64,000 nt of DNA from Bacillus mojavensis RO-H-1 = KCTC 3706 (GTDB taxonomy: Bacteria; Bacillota; Bacilli; Bacillales; Bacillaceae). The position numbers and the translations under genes are program-made. The notes beneath the pieces were generated by a model, which saw only the letters and a program-made list of their open reading frames with translations, was not told the DNA's origin and did not search any database. Shown one piece after another: positions 1-8,760 of this stretch (position 1 is the stretch's first letter; each line of letters begins with the position of its first letter). The stretch spans positions 62,001-126,000 of the forward strand of contig NZ_JH600280.1 of NCBI RefSeq assembly GCF_000245335.1, in the 5' to 3' direction.

Positions 1-2
1 AC

Positions 3-506
3 AACTTCTTTTTGAAAATGAAAGGAAAAGGAAAAACACCTTTACAGGTAAACGGAAAGGATGCCGTCACAGGATTTTTAGGAGGGTTCATCACCATTCT
101 GACTCTTGCAGTATTAACCTCTTATACAGCAAGCCCATGGTTAATGGCCCCTTTTGGAGCTAGCTGCGTACTGGTATTCAGCGCTTGGAATGCACCTTTA
201 TCGCAGCCGAGAAATGTGATTGGCGGCCATTTTATATCTGCCCTTACAGGACTGGCTGTCCTTCATATATTCGGGGCTCATCCCTGGACTTTTGCATTGG
301 GGACAGGGCTTGCCATCTTCTTTATGATGCTGACCAAAACCACTCATCCTCCTGCCGGCGCAGATCCCATTGTTGTCATTCAAGGGGCGTATGCTTGGAG
401 TTATTTACTGTTTCCTGTTTTCATTGGATCTGCCATCATTGTGATCCTCGCTATCGTGATCAATAACTTGCGTAAAAACCGCCAATATCCCTCGTTTTGG
501 CTTTGA
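3..506 (+). CDS. HPP family integral membrane protein (5' end outside window)
   Basis: Partial gene; the frame is open to the left edge, so the true start may lie outside. TTG at 12 and ATG at 18 exist but neither has a visible ribosome site. The protein has several hydrophobic segments and the typical HPP-family stretch TKTTHPPAGADP near residues 108-119, plus an early MAPFGASCVLVF block. HPP proteins are small polytopic membrane proteins; some plant members are implicated in nitrite transport, but no role can be assigned here. It ends about 130 bp before csbC on the same strand, without an obvious terminator. The family assignment is good; the function is unknown. Confidence 0.75.
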   Translation, partial: NFFLKMKGKGKTPLQVNGKDAVTGFLGGFITILTLAVLTSYTASPWLMAPFGASCVLVFSAWNAPLSQPRNVIGGHFISALTGLAVLHIFGAHPWTFALGTGLAIFFMMLTKTTHPPAGADPIVVIQGAYAWSYLLFPVFIGSAIIVILAIVINNLRKNRQYPSFWL

Positions 507-543
507 ATTTCCTTTTGTGAAATCAAGATTTTTTCAAACAAAT

Positions 544-570
544 GTTTCAAATCGATTAGGAAAAGGGTAC
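544..570 (+). promoter_or_regulatory. Sigma-B-type promoter of csbC
   Basis: GTTTCA (544-549) and GGGTAC (565-570) are separated by 15 bp and lie 65 bp before the csbC start. They resemble the general-stress sigma-B consensus GTTTAA/GGGTAT. csbC is known as a sigma-B-controlled gene, which supports the call. Confidence 0.65.
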
Positions 571-634
571 TACTCTATTAACTTTGTTAAATATAGTACA
601 TACTCATTGGCTCAAAGACTGAGGAGGAACATTT

Positions 635-2020
635 GTGAAGACAAATATAAGGAAATATTTGATCTACTTTTTCGGCGCTTTAGGGGGGCTGCTTTACGGT
701 TACGATACGGGCGTCATCTCGGGCGCGCTGCTATTTATCAACAATGATATCCCTTTAACAACACTGACAGAAGGATTGGTTGTCAGCATGCTGCTACTCG
801 GCGCGATTTTTGGTTCCGCATTCAGCGGGACGTGCTCCGATCGCTGGGGCAGGAGAAAAGTCGTATTTGTCCTTTCCATCATTTTTATCATTGGGGCGCT
901 CGCTTGTGCGTTTTCTCAAACCGTCACCATGCTAATAATGTCTCGGGTCATTCTCGGTTTAGCCGTAGGCGGTTCAACGGCGCTGGTGCCTGTCTACCTT
1001 TCAGAAATGGCGCCGACAAAAATCCGCGGAACACTCGGCACGATGAACAACCTAATGATTGTCACCGGTATTTTACTTGCATATATTGTAAACTTTCTAT
1101 TCACACCGTTTGAAGCGTGGCGCTGGATGGTGGGGCTGGCTGCGGTTCCTGCCGTGCTTTTATTAATCGGGATCGCGTTTATGCCGGAATCGCCAAGATG
1201 GCTCGTGAAGCGCGGACGTGAAGATGAAGCAAAACGAATCATGAAAATCACTCATGATCCAAAAGATATTGAAATAGAATTGGCGGAGATGAAGCAAGGG
1301 GAAGCTGAGAAAAAAGAAACAACACTCGGCGTGTTAAAAGCCAAATGGATTCGTCCCATGCTTTTGATTGGGGTCGGTCTTGCTATATTCCAGCAGGCTG
1401 TCGGCATTAACACGGTGATATACTATGCGCCAACCATTTTTACAAAGGCTGGCCTTGGTACGTCAGCTTCTGCACTCGGCACAATGGGAATCGGTGTCCT
1501 CAACGTCATCATGTGTATCACCGCCATGATCTTAATTGACCGTGTCGGCCGCAAAAAGCTTCTGATCTGGGGAAGTGTCGGCATTACGCTGAGCTTGGCC
1601 GCACTATCGGGTGTGCTCCTGATGCTGGGGCTCTCTACATCAACAGCTTGGCTCACCGTCGTATTTCTCGGAGTTTATATCGTATTCTACCAGGCGACAT
1701 GGGGGCCGGTGGTTTGGGTGCTCATGCCTGAGCTCTTCCCGTCCAAAGCGCGCGGAGCAGCGACAGGGTTCACCACTTTGGTGCTATCGGCGGCCAACCT
1801 GATCGTGTCGCTCGTCTTCCCGCTCATGCTCAGCGTGATGGGCATCGCATGGGTCTTTATGATTTTCTCAGTCATTTGTCTTCTCTCATTTTTCTTCGCC
1901 CTTTACATGGTTCCTGAAACCAAAGGGAAAAGCTTGGAAGAAATTGAAGCAAGCCTGAAACAACGTTTTAAAAGGAAAAACAATAGACAAAGCCGTGTGC
2001 TCAATGAACGGACGTCATAA
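635..2020 (+). CDS. csbC: CsbC sugar:proton symporter (MFS)
   Basis: A 461-residue major-facilitator sugar porter with about 12 membrane segments, expected to take up sugars with protons across the cell membrane. Sugar-porter signatures are visible: DRWGRRK after the second segment, PESPRWLVKRGR before the central loop, DRVGRKK in the second half, and PETKGKSLEEIE at the cytoplasmic C terminus. The start is a GTG preceded by GAGGAGG at 621-627 with normal spacing. A sigma-B-like promoter lies upstream, fitting its description as a general-stress gene. A strong hairpin follows and is shared with the convergent htpG gene. The family includes arabinose and inositol permeases, so the exact substrate is not certain from sequence. 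Confidence 0.93.
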   Translation: MKTNIRKYLIYFFGALGGLLYGYDTGVISGALLFINNDIPLTTLTEGLVVSMLLLGAIFGSAFSGTCSDRWGRRKVVFVLSIIFIIGALACAFSQTVTMLIMSRVILGLAVGGSTALVPVYLSEMAPTKIRGTLGTMNNLMIVTGILLAYIVNFLFTPFEAWRWMVGLAAVPAVLLLIGIAFMPESPRWLVKRGREDEAKRIMKITHDPKDIEIELAEMKQGEAEKKETTLGVLKAKWIRPMLLIGVGLAIFQQAVGINTVIYYAPTIFTKAGLGTSASALGTMGIGVLNVIMCITAMILIDRVGRKKLLIWGSVGITLSLAALSGVLLMLGLSTSTAWLTVVFLGVYIVFYQATWGPVVWVLMPELFPSKARGAATGFTTLVLSAANLIVSLVFPLMLSVMGIAWVFMIFSVICLLSFFFALYMVPETKGKSLEEIEASLKQRFKRKNNRQSRVLNERTS

Positions 2021-2022
2021 AT

Positions 2023-2062
2023 AAAAAAAGGAATCGTCTCATTTGGACGATTCCCTTTTTTT
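2023..2062. terminator. Bidirectional terminator between csbC and htpG
   Basis: Stem GGAATCGTC/GACGATTCC with a short loop, flanked by an A-run on the left and a T-run on the right, so it can serve both convergent genes. Confidence 0.9.
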
Positions 2063-2066
2063 ATTC

Positions 2067-3947
2067 TTACACCATTACTTTGCACATATTGTTCGTAAAT
2101 TCCACAGGGTCCTGAATTGGCAGACCTTCGATCAGAAGCGCCTGATTGTACAGGAGATATGTGTACAGGCTTAGTTTCTCTTTATCTTGTTCGAAAGCGT
2201 TCTGCAGCGTGTTGAATACCTCGTGATTCGGGTTGATTTCCAGCACTTTGTCCGCTTTTACATTTTGGCTGTCCGGCATCGCATTTAAGATTTTTTCCAT
2301 CTCGATTGTCACTTCACCATCAGCTGCAAGGCAGACCGGATGAGATTTGAGGCGTTTGGATACTCTGACGTTTTTCACTTTGCCGGACAGTATATTTTTC
2401 ATTTCCTCAAACAGATCCTTGTATTTGCTTTCTTCTTCTTCAGACTGCTTTTGATCCTCATCTGAATCGATGCCAAGGTCGCCGCTTGATACAGATTTAA
2501 ACTCTTTTTCTTGATATGAAGCGAGCATCTTGATCGCAAATTCATCAATATCCTCTGTAAAGTAAAGAATTTCATAGCCTTTGTCCGCTACCATTTCCGT
2601 TTGCGGCAGTTTTTCAATGCGATCGTATGAATCACCGGTCGCGTAGTAAATATATTTCTGTTCTTCAGGCATTCTGGATACATACTCGTCTAGGCTGACC
2701 AGTTTTTTCTCTTTGGAAGAGTAGAATAATAAGAGATCCTTCAATTGATCTTTATTCGCGCCAAAATCATTGTACACGCCGAACTTCAGCTGTCTGCCGA
2801 ATGATTTGTAGAAGGTCTCATATTTTTCTCTGTCTTTTTTCAGCAGGCTCTGCAGCTCGCTTTTGATCTTTTTGCTGATGTTTTTCGCAATCAGCTTCAG
2901 CTGGCGGTCATGCTGCAGCATTTCTCTGGAAATGTTCAGCGACAGATCCTCAGAATCGACCATACCCTTTACAAAGCTGAAGTGGTCCGGCAGCAGATCC
3001 GCGCATTTGTTCATAATCAGCACGCCGTTGGAATACAGCTCCAAGCCTTTCTCATATTCCTTAGAGTAATAGTCAAACGGCATGTTTTCAGGAATAAATA
3101 GAATCGCGTTGTAACGAACGGCACCATCCACACTGATATGAACATGTGTGAGCGGTTTATCAAATCCGTAATGCTTTTCAGAATAGAACGTTTCATAGTC
3201 CTCATCTGTCAGCTCGCTCTTGTTTTTTCTCCAGATCGGCACCATGCTGTTGACCGTCTGTTCTTCCTGCACCTCTTCAAATTCATTCTCGCTGCCTTCC
3301 TTCGGCTTGTTAACTGTTGTATCCATTTTGATCGGGTAGCGAATGAAGTCGGAGTACTTTTTGATGATTGCTTTTAAACGATATTCTTCTAAAAATTCAT
3401 CATAGCTCTCATCTTCCGTGTTCTCTTTGATCTTCAGAATAATGTCTGTGCCGACAGAATCCTTTTCACACGGCTCAATTGTGTAGCCGTCCGCGCCTGC
3501 AGACTCCCATTTATACGCTTCTTCACTGCCGAGCGCCTTACTGATAACGGTCACCACGTCGGCAACCATAAACGCCGCATAAAATCCGACACCGAATTGC
3601 CCGATGATGTCATGGCCGTCCTTCAGTTCGTTTTCTTTTTTAAACGCAAGAGAGCCGCTTTTGGCGATCGTACCGAGGTGCTGTTCAAGTTCGTCCTTTG
3701 TCATTCCGATCCCTGTATCCGTGATTGTCAGCGTTCTCGCACCTTTGTCAGCCGCAACTTTTATGTAGTAATTGTCTTTATCGAAGGTTAGCGCATCATC
3801 AGTCAGCGCTTTGTAATAGATTTTGTCAATCGCGTCACTCGCATTGGAAATTAACTCGCGCAGAAAAATTTCTTTTTGGGTGTAAATGGAATTAATCATC
3901 ATATCCAGCAGCCGTTTGGACTCTGCTTTAAACTCTTTTTTGGCCAT
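2067..3947 (-). CDS. htpG: HtpG, Hsp90-type molecular chaperone
   Basis: Full-length bacterial Hsp90 of 626 residues: an ATP-dependent cytosolic chaperone. The N-terminal GHKL ATPase domain shows [12 protein letters not shown] (about 35-46), [14 protein letters not shown] (about 74-87) and [15 protein letters not shown] (about 116-130). The middle domain carries [18 protein letters not shown] and the [10 protein letters not shown] segment, and the C-terminal dimerisation domain is present. The ATG start follows AAAAGGAGCGAG. It is convergent with csbC. In B. subtilis htpG is heat-induced independently of HrcA and CtsR; a GAAAAG element just after its promoter is discussed in the promoter entry. 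Confidence 0.97.
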   Translation of the reverse strand: MAKKEFKAESKRLLDMMINSIYTQKEIFLRELISNASDAIDKIYYKALTDDALTFDKDNYYIKVAADKGARTLTITDTGIGMTKDELEQHLGTIAKSGSLAFKKENELKDGHDIIGQFGVGFYAAFMVADVVTVISKALGSEEAYKWESAGADGYTIEPCEKDSVGTDIILKIKENTEDESYDEFLEEYRLKAIIKKYSDFIRYPIKMDTTVNKPKEGSENEFEEVQEEQTVNSMVPIWRKNKSELTDEDYETFYSEKHYGFDKPLTHVHISVDGAVRYNAILFIPENMPFDYYSKEYEKGLELYSNGVLIMNKCADLLPDHFSFVKGMVDSEDLSLNISREMLQHDRQLKLIAKNISKKIKSELQSLLKKDREKYETFYKSFGRQLKFGVYNDFGANKDQLKDLLLFYSSKEKKLVSLDEYVSRMPEEQKYIYYATGDSYDRIEKLPQTEMVADKGYEILYFTEDIDEFAIKMLASYQEKEFKSVSSGDLGIDSDEDQKQSEEEESKYKDLFEEMKNILSGKVKNVRVSKRLKSHPVCLAADGEVTIEMEKILNAMPDSQNVKADKVLEINPNHEVFNTLQNAFEQDKEKLSLYTYLLYNQALLIEGLPIQDPVEFTNNMCKVMV

Positions 3948-4001
3948 TCCGCTCGCTCCTTTTTCATGCTTTGTGATGTTATGTAAACTCTTTTCAGCAT
4001 C

Positions 4002-4030
4002 TATTTATCACAAATGATGACTTCTGTCAA
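4002..4030 (-). promoter_or_regulatory. Sigma-A promoter of htpG
   Basis: On the minus strand TTGACA (4030-4025) is followed after 17 bp by TAAATA (4007-4002). Just downstream, minus-strand GAAAAG (about 3996-3991) resembles the GAAAAGG element reported to be needed for heat induction of htpG. Confidence 0.6.
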
Positions 4031-4125
4031 TATGGTTTTCATCAAAGAACGATAGATGCATATATATGTCAATTTAACATTAGTTGGGTGAGTTTTCACT
4101 ATTTTTTCTAGACAATCGGATAAGA

Positions 4126-4150
4126 AAAAGAGAGGATCAGCCTCTCTTTT
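4126..4150 (-). terminator. Terminator of yxcA
   Basis: Minus-strand stem AGAGAGG-CTGAT-CCTCTCT followed by TTTTTC. It overlaps the last codons of yxcA. Confidence 0.75.
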
Positions 4151-4421
4151 GTCCTGCATCATTCCAACGGCCAAACTCCCGCTTCATCCAAATATGCACC
4201 GGATAGAAAAACAAACAGAACGGTATCAGAAACAATAGATTATGCCATGACGCATTCAGAAGTGCGCTAGCTGTAACCGGAAACGTAATCTCTTTCAATA
4301 AAAAAGAGATGACAGTCAGCACAGCAAACGCAGCCGGAATCGTGACAAGACAATAAAATTTGAGTTCCTTCTTATGCTGTATCTTCAAAACACATAAAAC
4401 CTCCCACAATTTCTCATTCAT
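4137..4421 (-). CDS. yxcA: YxcA, small membrane protein of unknown function
   Basis: Short protein of 94 residues from the ATG at 4421. An in-frame GTG at 4469 would give 110 residues; neither start has a convincing ribosome site. Two hydrophobic segments are visible, FYCLVTIPAAFAVLTVISFLL and a later HNLLFLIPFCLFFYPVHIWM stretch, suggesting a two-helix membrane protein. It stands alone on the minus strand between htpG and the divergent yxbG. No catalytic motif is recognisable. The name rests on gene order (htpG-yxcA-yxbG). Confidence 0.7.
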   Translation of the reverse strand: MNEKLWEVLCVLKIQHKKELKFYCLVTIPAAFAVLTVISFLLKEITFPVTASALLNASWHNLLFLIPFCLFFYPVHIWMKREFGRWNDAGQKRG

Positions 4422-4504
4422 CTTACCATATGCAGGTATTACTTTTTTCACATGTTTATCACTGCACACAGCGGGAAGACAAATAAAAAAGGAGGATTCT
4501 TGTA

Positions 4505-5323
4505 ATGGGAAGATTAGAAAACAAAACAGCTGTGATCACAGGCGCTGCGACAGGCATTGGACAAGCAACGGCAGAGGTTTTTGCCAATGAAGGCGCGCGT
4601 GTGATTGTCGGCGACATTAATGAAGATCAAATGAAAGAGACAGTCGAAGCGATCAGACAAAACGGAGGACAGGCTGAGGCTTTTCATCTTGATGTGTCAG
4701 ATGAAGAAAATGTGAAACAATTTGCTGATCAACTCAAAGACGCGTACGGCACAATTGATATTCTCTTTAACAACGCCGGCGTCGATCAGGAAGGCGGCAA
4801 AGTCCACGAATATCCCGTTGACCTGTTTGACCGCATTATCGCAGTCGATCTGCGCGGCACGTTCCTTTGCAGCAAATACCTGATTCCGCTCATGCTCGAA
4901 AAAGGAGGCTCCATCATCAACACCTCCTCCATGTCAGGCAGGGCTGCGGACCTTGACCGCTCCGGCTATAACGCCGCAAAAGGCGGTATCACAAACCTGA
5001 CAAGAGCGATGGCAATTGATTACGCAAGAAACGGCATTCGGGTCAATTCCATCTCACCGGGTACGATTGAAACGCCGCTGATTGACAAATTAGCTGGCAC
5101 CAAGGAACAGGAAATGGGCGAGAAATTCCGCGAAGCCAACAAATGGATCACGCCGCTCGGCCGACTCGGCAAACCGAAGGAAATGGCGACGGTGGCACTG
5201 TTCCTCGCATCTGACGACAGCTCATACGTCACAGGCGAAGACATCACCGCAGACGGCGGCATCATGGCGTATACATGGCCTGGGAAGATGCTGATTGATG
5301 AAAAATGGAAGGAAGAGAAGTAA
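4505..5323 (+). CDS. yxbG: YxbG, short-chain dehydrogenase/reductase
   Basis: Classical SDR oxidoreductase of 272 residues. The NAD(P)-binding GAATGIGQ motif is at about residues 13-20, NNAG near 91-94, catalytic Ser in the NTSSMSG region, and the YNAAKGG catalytic Tyr-Lys pair around 158-162. The C-terminal VTGEDITADGG segment is typical of glucose-dehydrogenase-like SDRs. The start has an AAAGGAGG site at 4487-4494 and the gene ends at its own terminator. The substrate cannot be read from sequence. It marks the left border of the bacteriocin insert. Confidence 0.9.
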   Translation: MGRLENKTAVITGAATGIGQATAEVFANEGARVIVGDINEDQMKETVEAIRQNGGQAEAFHLDVSDEENVKQFADQLKDAYGTIDILFNNAGVDQEGGKVHEYPVDLFDRIIAVDLRGTFLCSKYLIPLMLEKGGSIINTSSMSGRAADLDRSGYNAAKGGITNLTRAMAIDYARNGIRVNSISPGTIETPLIDKLAGTKEQEMGEKFREANKWITPLGRLGKPKEMATVALFLASDDSSYVTGEDITADGGIMAYTWPGKMLIDEKWKEEK

Positions 5324-5350
5324 GAGAGGGAATGTCCCTCTCTCTTTTTA
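5323..5350 (+). terminator. Terminator of yxbG
   Basis: Stem GAGAGGGA/TCCCTCTC with loop ATG followed by TCTTTTTATT. Confidence 0.85.
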
Positions 5351-5606
5351 TTACGTTTATTTTAATAATCTTAGACTCGTCTTATTTAATATAAGGTAAA
5401 TAAAATTGTACAGATAATCAGAAAAAACCATAGTGATTTTATGTAGGGTTAACTACTTTATAATAATTGAGCAACCTGAAAAATCCAAACTAAACTTAAT
5501 CCTAAATATTTATTAAAGATGAATTCTCACGAACTTTTTGGGGGTATTTAAGTCTATAAAAATACATATAAACAGTTATATAAGATCATAAAATTGAAAT
5601 AAAATG

Positions 5607-5635
5607 TTGATTTATGTATATTTTTTCTATATAAT
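5607..5635 (+). promoter_or_regulatory. Sigma-A promoter of the bacteriocin operon
   Basis: TTGATT (5607-5612), 17-bp spacer, TATAAT (5630-5635), about 45 bp before the first prepeptide gene. The remainder of 5351-5606 is AT-rich and I see no gene in it. Confidence 0.7.
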
Positions 5636-5679
5636 CTTTTTGCGACGTCGATATATTTATGAAAAGGAGGTTTTTTCAA

Positions 5680-5910
5680 ATGTCTGTTGAAAAAGATCTG
5701 AATACAAACTTTATTGCTTTAGATGAAAAAGAACTGATGAATATCGATGGAGGTAAGTATTCGGCTAAAGGTTATGCTAAAACGTTATTAACAGGTACTG
5801 CCTTCTCCGCCGGATCAGGCGCTTTAATTGCTGGCCCTGCAGGCGCTTTTGTAGGAGCTCATTTCGGAGCAATCGGAAGCTCAGTAAAATATTTGATTAC
5901 TGGGGATTGA
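5680..5910 (+). CDS. Class IIb bacteriocin prepeptide, peptide 1
   Basis: A 76-residue prepeptide. The ATG at 5680 has AAAAGGAGG at 5661-5669; a longer frame from 5659 would start on top of that site and is rejected. The leader has the double-glycine pattern (ELMNIDGG, cleavage after residue 25), leaving a mature peptide of 51 residues beginning KYSAKGYAK. It is Gly/Ala-rich and contains two overlapping GxxxG motifs in GAFVGAHFG, the helix-packing signature of two-peptide bacteriocins. Its partner follows 39 bp downstream and the processing exporter lies in the same cluster. Expected role: membrane permeabilisation of related Gram-positive bacteria together with peptide 2. The exact peptide is not one I recognise. 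Confidence 0.85.
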   Translation: MSVEKDLNTNFIALDEKELMNIDGGKYSAKGYAKTLLTGTAFSAGSGALIAGPAGAFVGAHFGAIGSSVKYLITGD

Positions 5911-5949
5911 TAAAGTATACATATTAACATAATATAGGAGGGTATATTG

Positions 5950-6198
5950 TTGAAAAACTTAAATTGTTTAGAACTAAATGAACAAGAATTACTAGAAATA
6001 GACGGAGGAGGCTGGAAAACAGTAGCACGTGATGCTGTAGGTGGTGCTGTAGGTGGTGCTATTACAGGAGCAGGTAAAGGACTTATTCGCGGTATGGTAG
6101 GCGCTCCTGTATCCGGAGGTTCTAGTATAGTTGGTGGCATGATTCTTGGGGGAGCCATTGGTGCAGGCTATGGTGTCTATAAATCAATTCGTCATTAA
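5950..6198 (+). CDS. Class IIb bacteriocin prepeptide, peptide 2
   Basis: An 82-residue prepeptide. TTG at 5950 is chosen over TTG at 5947 because GGAGGG at 5937-5942 gives better spacing. The leader ends ELLEIDGG (20 residues); the mature part of about 62 residues begins GWKTVARDAVGG and carries several GxxxG motifs (GGAVG, GAITG, GMILG) with a cationic tail YKSIRH. Two adjacent double-glycine peptides, both with GxxxG, are the hallmark of class IIb systems in which both are needed for full activity. A hairpin follows the gene and may reduce read-through to the export genes. Confidence 0.85.
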   Translation: MKNLNCLELNEQELLEIDGGGWKTVARDAVGGAVGGAITGAGKGLIRGMVGAPVSGGSSIVGGMILGGAIGAGYGVYKSIRH

Positions 6199-6205
6199 TT
6201 ATAGT

Positions 6206-6238
6206 AAATTATCTCTCTTCTTCGAAGAGGGATAATTT
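6206..6238 (+). terminator. Hairpin between prepeptide genes and export genes (possible attenuator)
   Basis: Imperfect stem AAATTATCTCTCTTC-TTC-GAAGAGGGATAATTT with only a weak T-run after it. A partial terminator here would give more peptide than exporter message. Confidence 0.45.
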
Positions 6239-6268
6239 GATTTAAGAATAATGAGATGGGTGTTTAAT

Positions 6269-6496
6269 TTGAAGAAAATGACTAAAAAGGATTTTAAACT
6301 AAATTTACTTGGATGGGGCTTGCCATTCTTTTTCATTTTTTGCGGCATGCATTATAAAGATTTTTATTCCTACTTTAGGACCCATGATTACTTAGGTGCA
6401 TGTATGGACTTGTCCGTAATAGCAATTTTGTGTTTTGTAGGAACATATTTTTATACACTTCTTGAGGCAAAACTAAATCAATTAAAAAGCAAATGA
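6269..6496 (+). CDS. Small two-helix membrane protein, probable bacteriocin immunity protein
   Basis: About 75 residues from TTG at 6269, which has a GGGTG-type site 6 bp upstream; an ATG at 6251 is the alternative. It has a basic N terminus (KKMTKKDFK), two hydrophobic segments (GLPFFFIFCGMHY and MDLSVIAILCFVGTYFYTLL) and a basic tail. Its position between the two prepeptide genes and the exporter, with its small membrane topology, is what class II immunity proteins look like. The immunity role is inferred from context, not from recognised homology. Confidence 0.6.
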   Translation: MKKMTKKDFKLNLLGWGLPFFFIFCGMHYKDFYSYFRTHDYLGACMDLSVIAILCFVGTYFYTLLEAKLNQLKSK

Positions 6497-6565
6497 ACTT
6501 TCACCTATGAAAATATAATTTTTTCATTATAAATATTTCACTTTCAGTAATTATTGGAGAAAAAA

Positions 6566-8758
6566 ATGCTATTTAAAAAGTATCATTGTGTAAAACAACT
6601 TGATGAAAAAGATTGTGGAGCAGCATGTTTAGCTACAATTTTAAGGCATTATGGATCACGAATTTCTTTGTCGAAAATTCGTGACATTGCTGGCACAAAT
6701 CAAGAGGGAACAAGCGCTTTAGGTATAGTTAAAGCTGCAGAAAAGTTGGGTTTTTCCGCCAAAGGGGTCAGGGGAGATCATACAGTTTTAGATCAACCCT
6801 TTGGGCTACCTGCTATTGCTCATGTCGTTCTTGATGGTAATTTAATGCATTACGTTGTTATTCATAAAATCAAAAAAAACGAAATAATTATAGCGGATCC
6901 TGGAAGGGGATTAGTAAGGTATACAAAAGAAGAATTTTTAAGCATATGGACTGGAGTATTACTACTAATGCTCCCTGCAGCAAATTATAAGGAATATAAC
7001 GAGAGAAGTACAGTAAAGCAAGATATTTTTCGCTTGATAGCACATCAAAAATCGCTTATAATCCATACAATTTTAACTTCATTAATTATAACAATCCTCG
7101 GTATTACGGGGGCTTTTTATTTTCAGTACATAATTGACGATATCTTGCCTAACAATTCAGTAGGAACTTTACACATCCTTTCTATAGGAATGCTGATAAT
7201 GTTTTTATTTAAAGTAGTTTTAACTGCATTCAGGCAATATCTCATGATTATTTTAGGGCAAAAATTGAGTATATCAATCATGTTTGGATACTTTAAACAT
7301 GTAGTAAAACTCCCTATGAAATTTTTCAATACCAGAAAAATAGGAGAGATTATATCACGATTTAATGATGCTACGAAAGTAATTGATGCAATTGCAAGTG
7401 TTTCTATTTCTGTATTTCTAGATACATTTATGCTTCTGTTAGCTGGAATATTTTTATTTTTGCAGAATTCAACTTTATTCTTTGTTGTTTTAGCAATAGT
7501 CCCTGTATATATATTTGTGGTACTTTTATTTGTAAAACCCTATCATAGGATAAATGATGAAGAAATGGAGAATAATGCACAACTAACTTCTACAATTGTT
7601 GATTATCTAGAGGGCATGGAAACAATTAAAGCTCACAATGCCGAATATAAAGTAACTGCTGATACAGAAAAAAAATTAGTAAAATATCTACGATCAGCAT
7701 ATAAACATGGAGTTCTTGATAACTTCCAAAATTCGATAAAAGTTTTTATTGATTTAACAAGCGGCATTGTTATCCTTTGGATAGGATCAATTCAAGTGAT
7801 GAAAGGCAACCTTTCAATCGGACAACTTATTGCTTATAATGCTTTACTAGTTTACTTTTTTGATCCTTTGCAAAGTTTACTTGGTTTACAATCTAAACTC
7901 CAATCAGCTACTGTTGCTTCCAAAAGACTAGAAGAAGTTCTAGAGATAGAGCCAGAACTAATAAACACGGAAAATGCTAGAACTAAAATAACTAATACTG
8001 AACTAATAAAAGGGCCTATTCAATTCAATAAAGTCAGTTTTCAATATGATTTAAAAAGAAAAATATTAAACGAGGTTACTTTAAATATAAAATCTGGAGA
8101 AAAGGTTGCTTTTGTAGGAGAAAGCGGATCCGGTAAGTCTACTCTAGCCAAACTGTTAATGAATTTTTATAAGGTAGAAAGTGGAGATATTTTAATTAAC
8201 GAAAATAATTTAAAAGATATAAGTATAACTACTTTAAGGGAAGCAATTAGTTACATACCACAAGAACCTTATTTTTTCAATGGAACAATTATTGAGAATT
8301 TATTATTAGGATCTTCAAAGTCTTATACTTTTGAAGAAATAGTTAAAATTTGTAAATTAACAATGATTCATGACTTTATCAATGATCTACCCTTCCGCTA
8401 CGAAACAGTTATTGAAGAAAATGGATCAAATTTGTCCGGTGGCCAAAAACAAAGACTTGCAATTGCACGGGCATTGCTAAGAAAACCTTCTATTCTAATA
8501 ATGGATGAATCGACAAGTAATTTAGACTCGTTAACTGAGATAGAGATTTCTAAAGTTATTAGAAACCTTTCAAAAGATATTACCGCTATAATAATTGCTC
8601 ATAGATTAAGTATAGTAAAAAATTGCGACAAAATTTTTGTAATTGAAAACGGAGAAGTCTTAGAACAAGGTAATCACCAGGAATTAATATGCTTAGAAGG
8701 TAAATATTTTAATTTGTGGGATAATCAAACGTCATCAGAAAAGTTGGTGACTAATTAG
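6566..8758 (+). CDS. Peptidase-containing ABC transporter (bacteriocin leader cleavage and export)
   Basis: A 730-residue PCAT protein of the LagD/ComA type, predicted to cut double-glycine leaders and export the mature peptides. The N-terminal C39 peptidase shows catalytic Cys in DEKDCGAACLATIL (Cys17), His in GNLMHYVVIH (about 96) and Asp in ADPGRG (about 112). A six-helix membrane domain follows (about 160-440). The nucleotide-binding domain has Walker A GESGSGKST, signature NLSGGQKQR, Walker B ILIMDEST and switch IIAHRLS. ATG at 6566 is preferred over TTG at 6554 because GGAG at 6556-6559 then has 6-bp spacing. It is followed after 2 bp by the accessory gene. The DNA is AT-rich compared with flanking core genes, suggesting transfer. 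Confidence 0.93.
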   Translation: MLFKKYHCVKQLDEKDCGAACLATILRHYGSRISLSKIRDIAGTNQEGTSALGIVKAAEKLGFSAKGVRGDHTVLDQPFGLPAIAHVVLDGNLMHYVVIHKIKKNEIIIADPGRGLVRYTKEEFLSIWTGVLLLMLPAANYKEYNERSTVKQDIFRLIAHQKSLIIHTILTSLIITILGITGAFYFQYIIDDILPNNSVGTLHILSIGMLIMFLFKVVLTAFRQYLMIILGQKLSISIMFGYFKHVVKLPMKFFNTRKIGEIISRFNDATKVIDAIASVSISVFLDTFMLLLAGIFLFLQNSTLFFVVLAIVPVYIFVVLLFVKPYHRINDEEMENNAQLTSTIVDYLEGMETIKAHNAEYKVTADTEKKLVKYLRSAYKHGVLDNFQNSIKVFIDLTSGIVILWIGSIQVMKGNLSIGQLIAYNALLVYFFDPLQSLLGLQSKLQSATVASKRLEEVLEIEPELINTENARTKITNTELIKGPIQFNKVSFQYDLKRKILNEVTLNIKSGEKVAFVGESGSGKSTLAKLLMNFYKVESGDILINENNLKDISITTLREAISYIPQEPYFFNGTIIENLLLGSSKSYTFEEIVKICKLTMIHDFINDLPFRYETVIEENGSNLSGGQKQRLAIARALLRKPSILIMDESTSNLDSLTEIEISKVIRNLSKDITAIIIAHRLSIVKNCDKIFVIENGEVLEQGNHQELICLEGKYFNLWDNQTSSEKLVTN

Positions 8759-8760
8759 TT

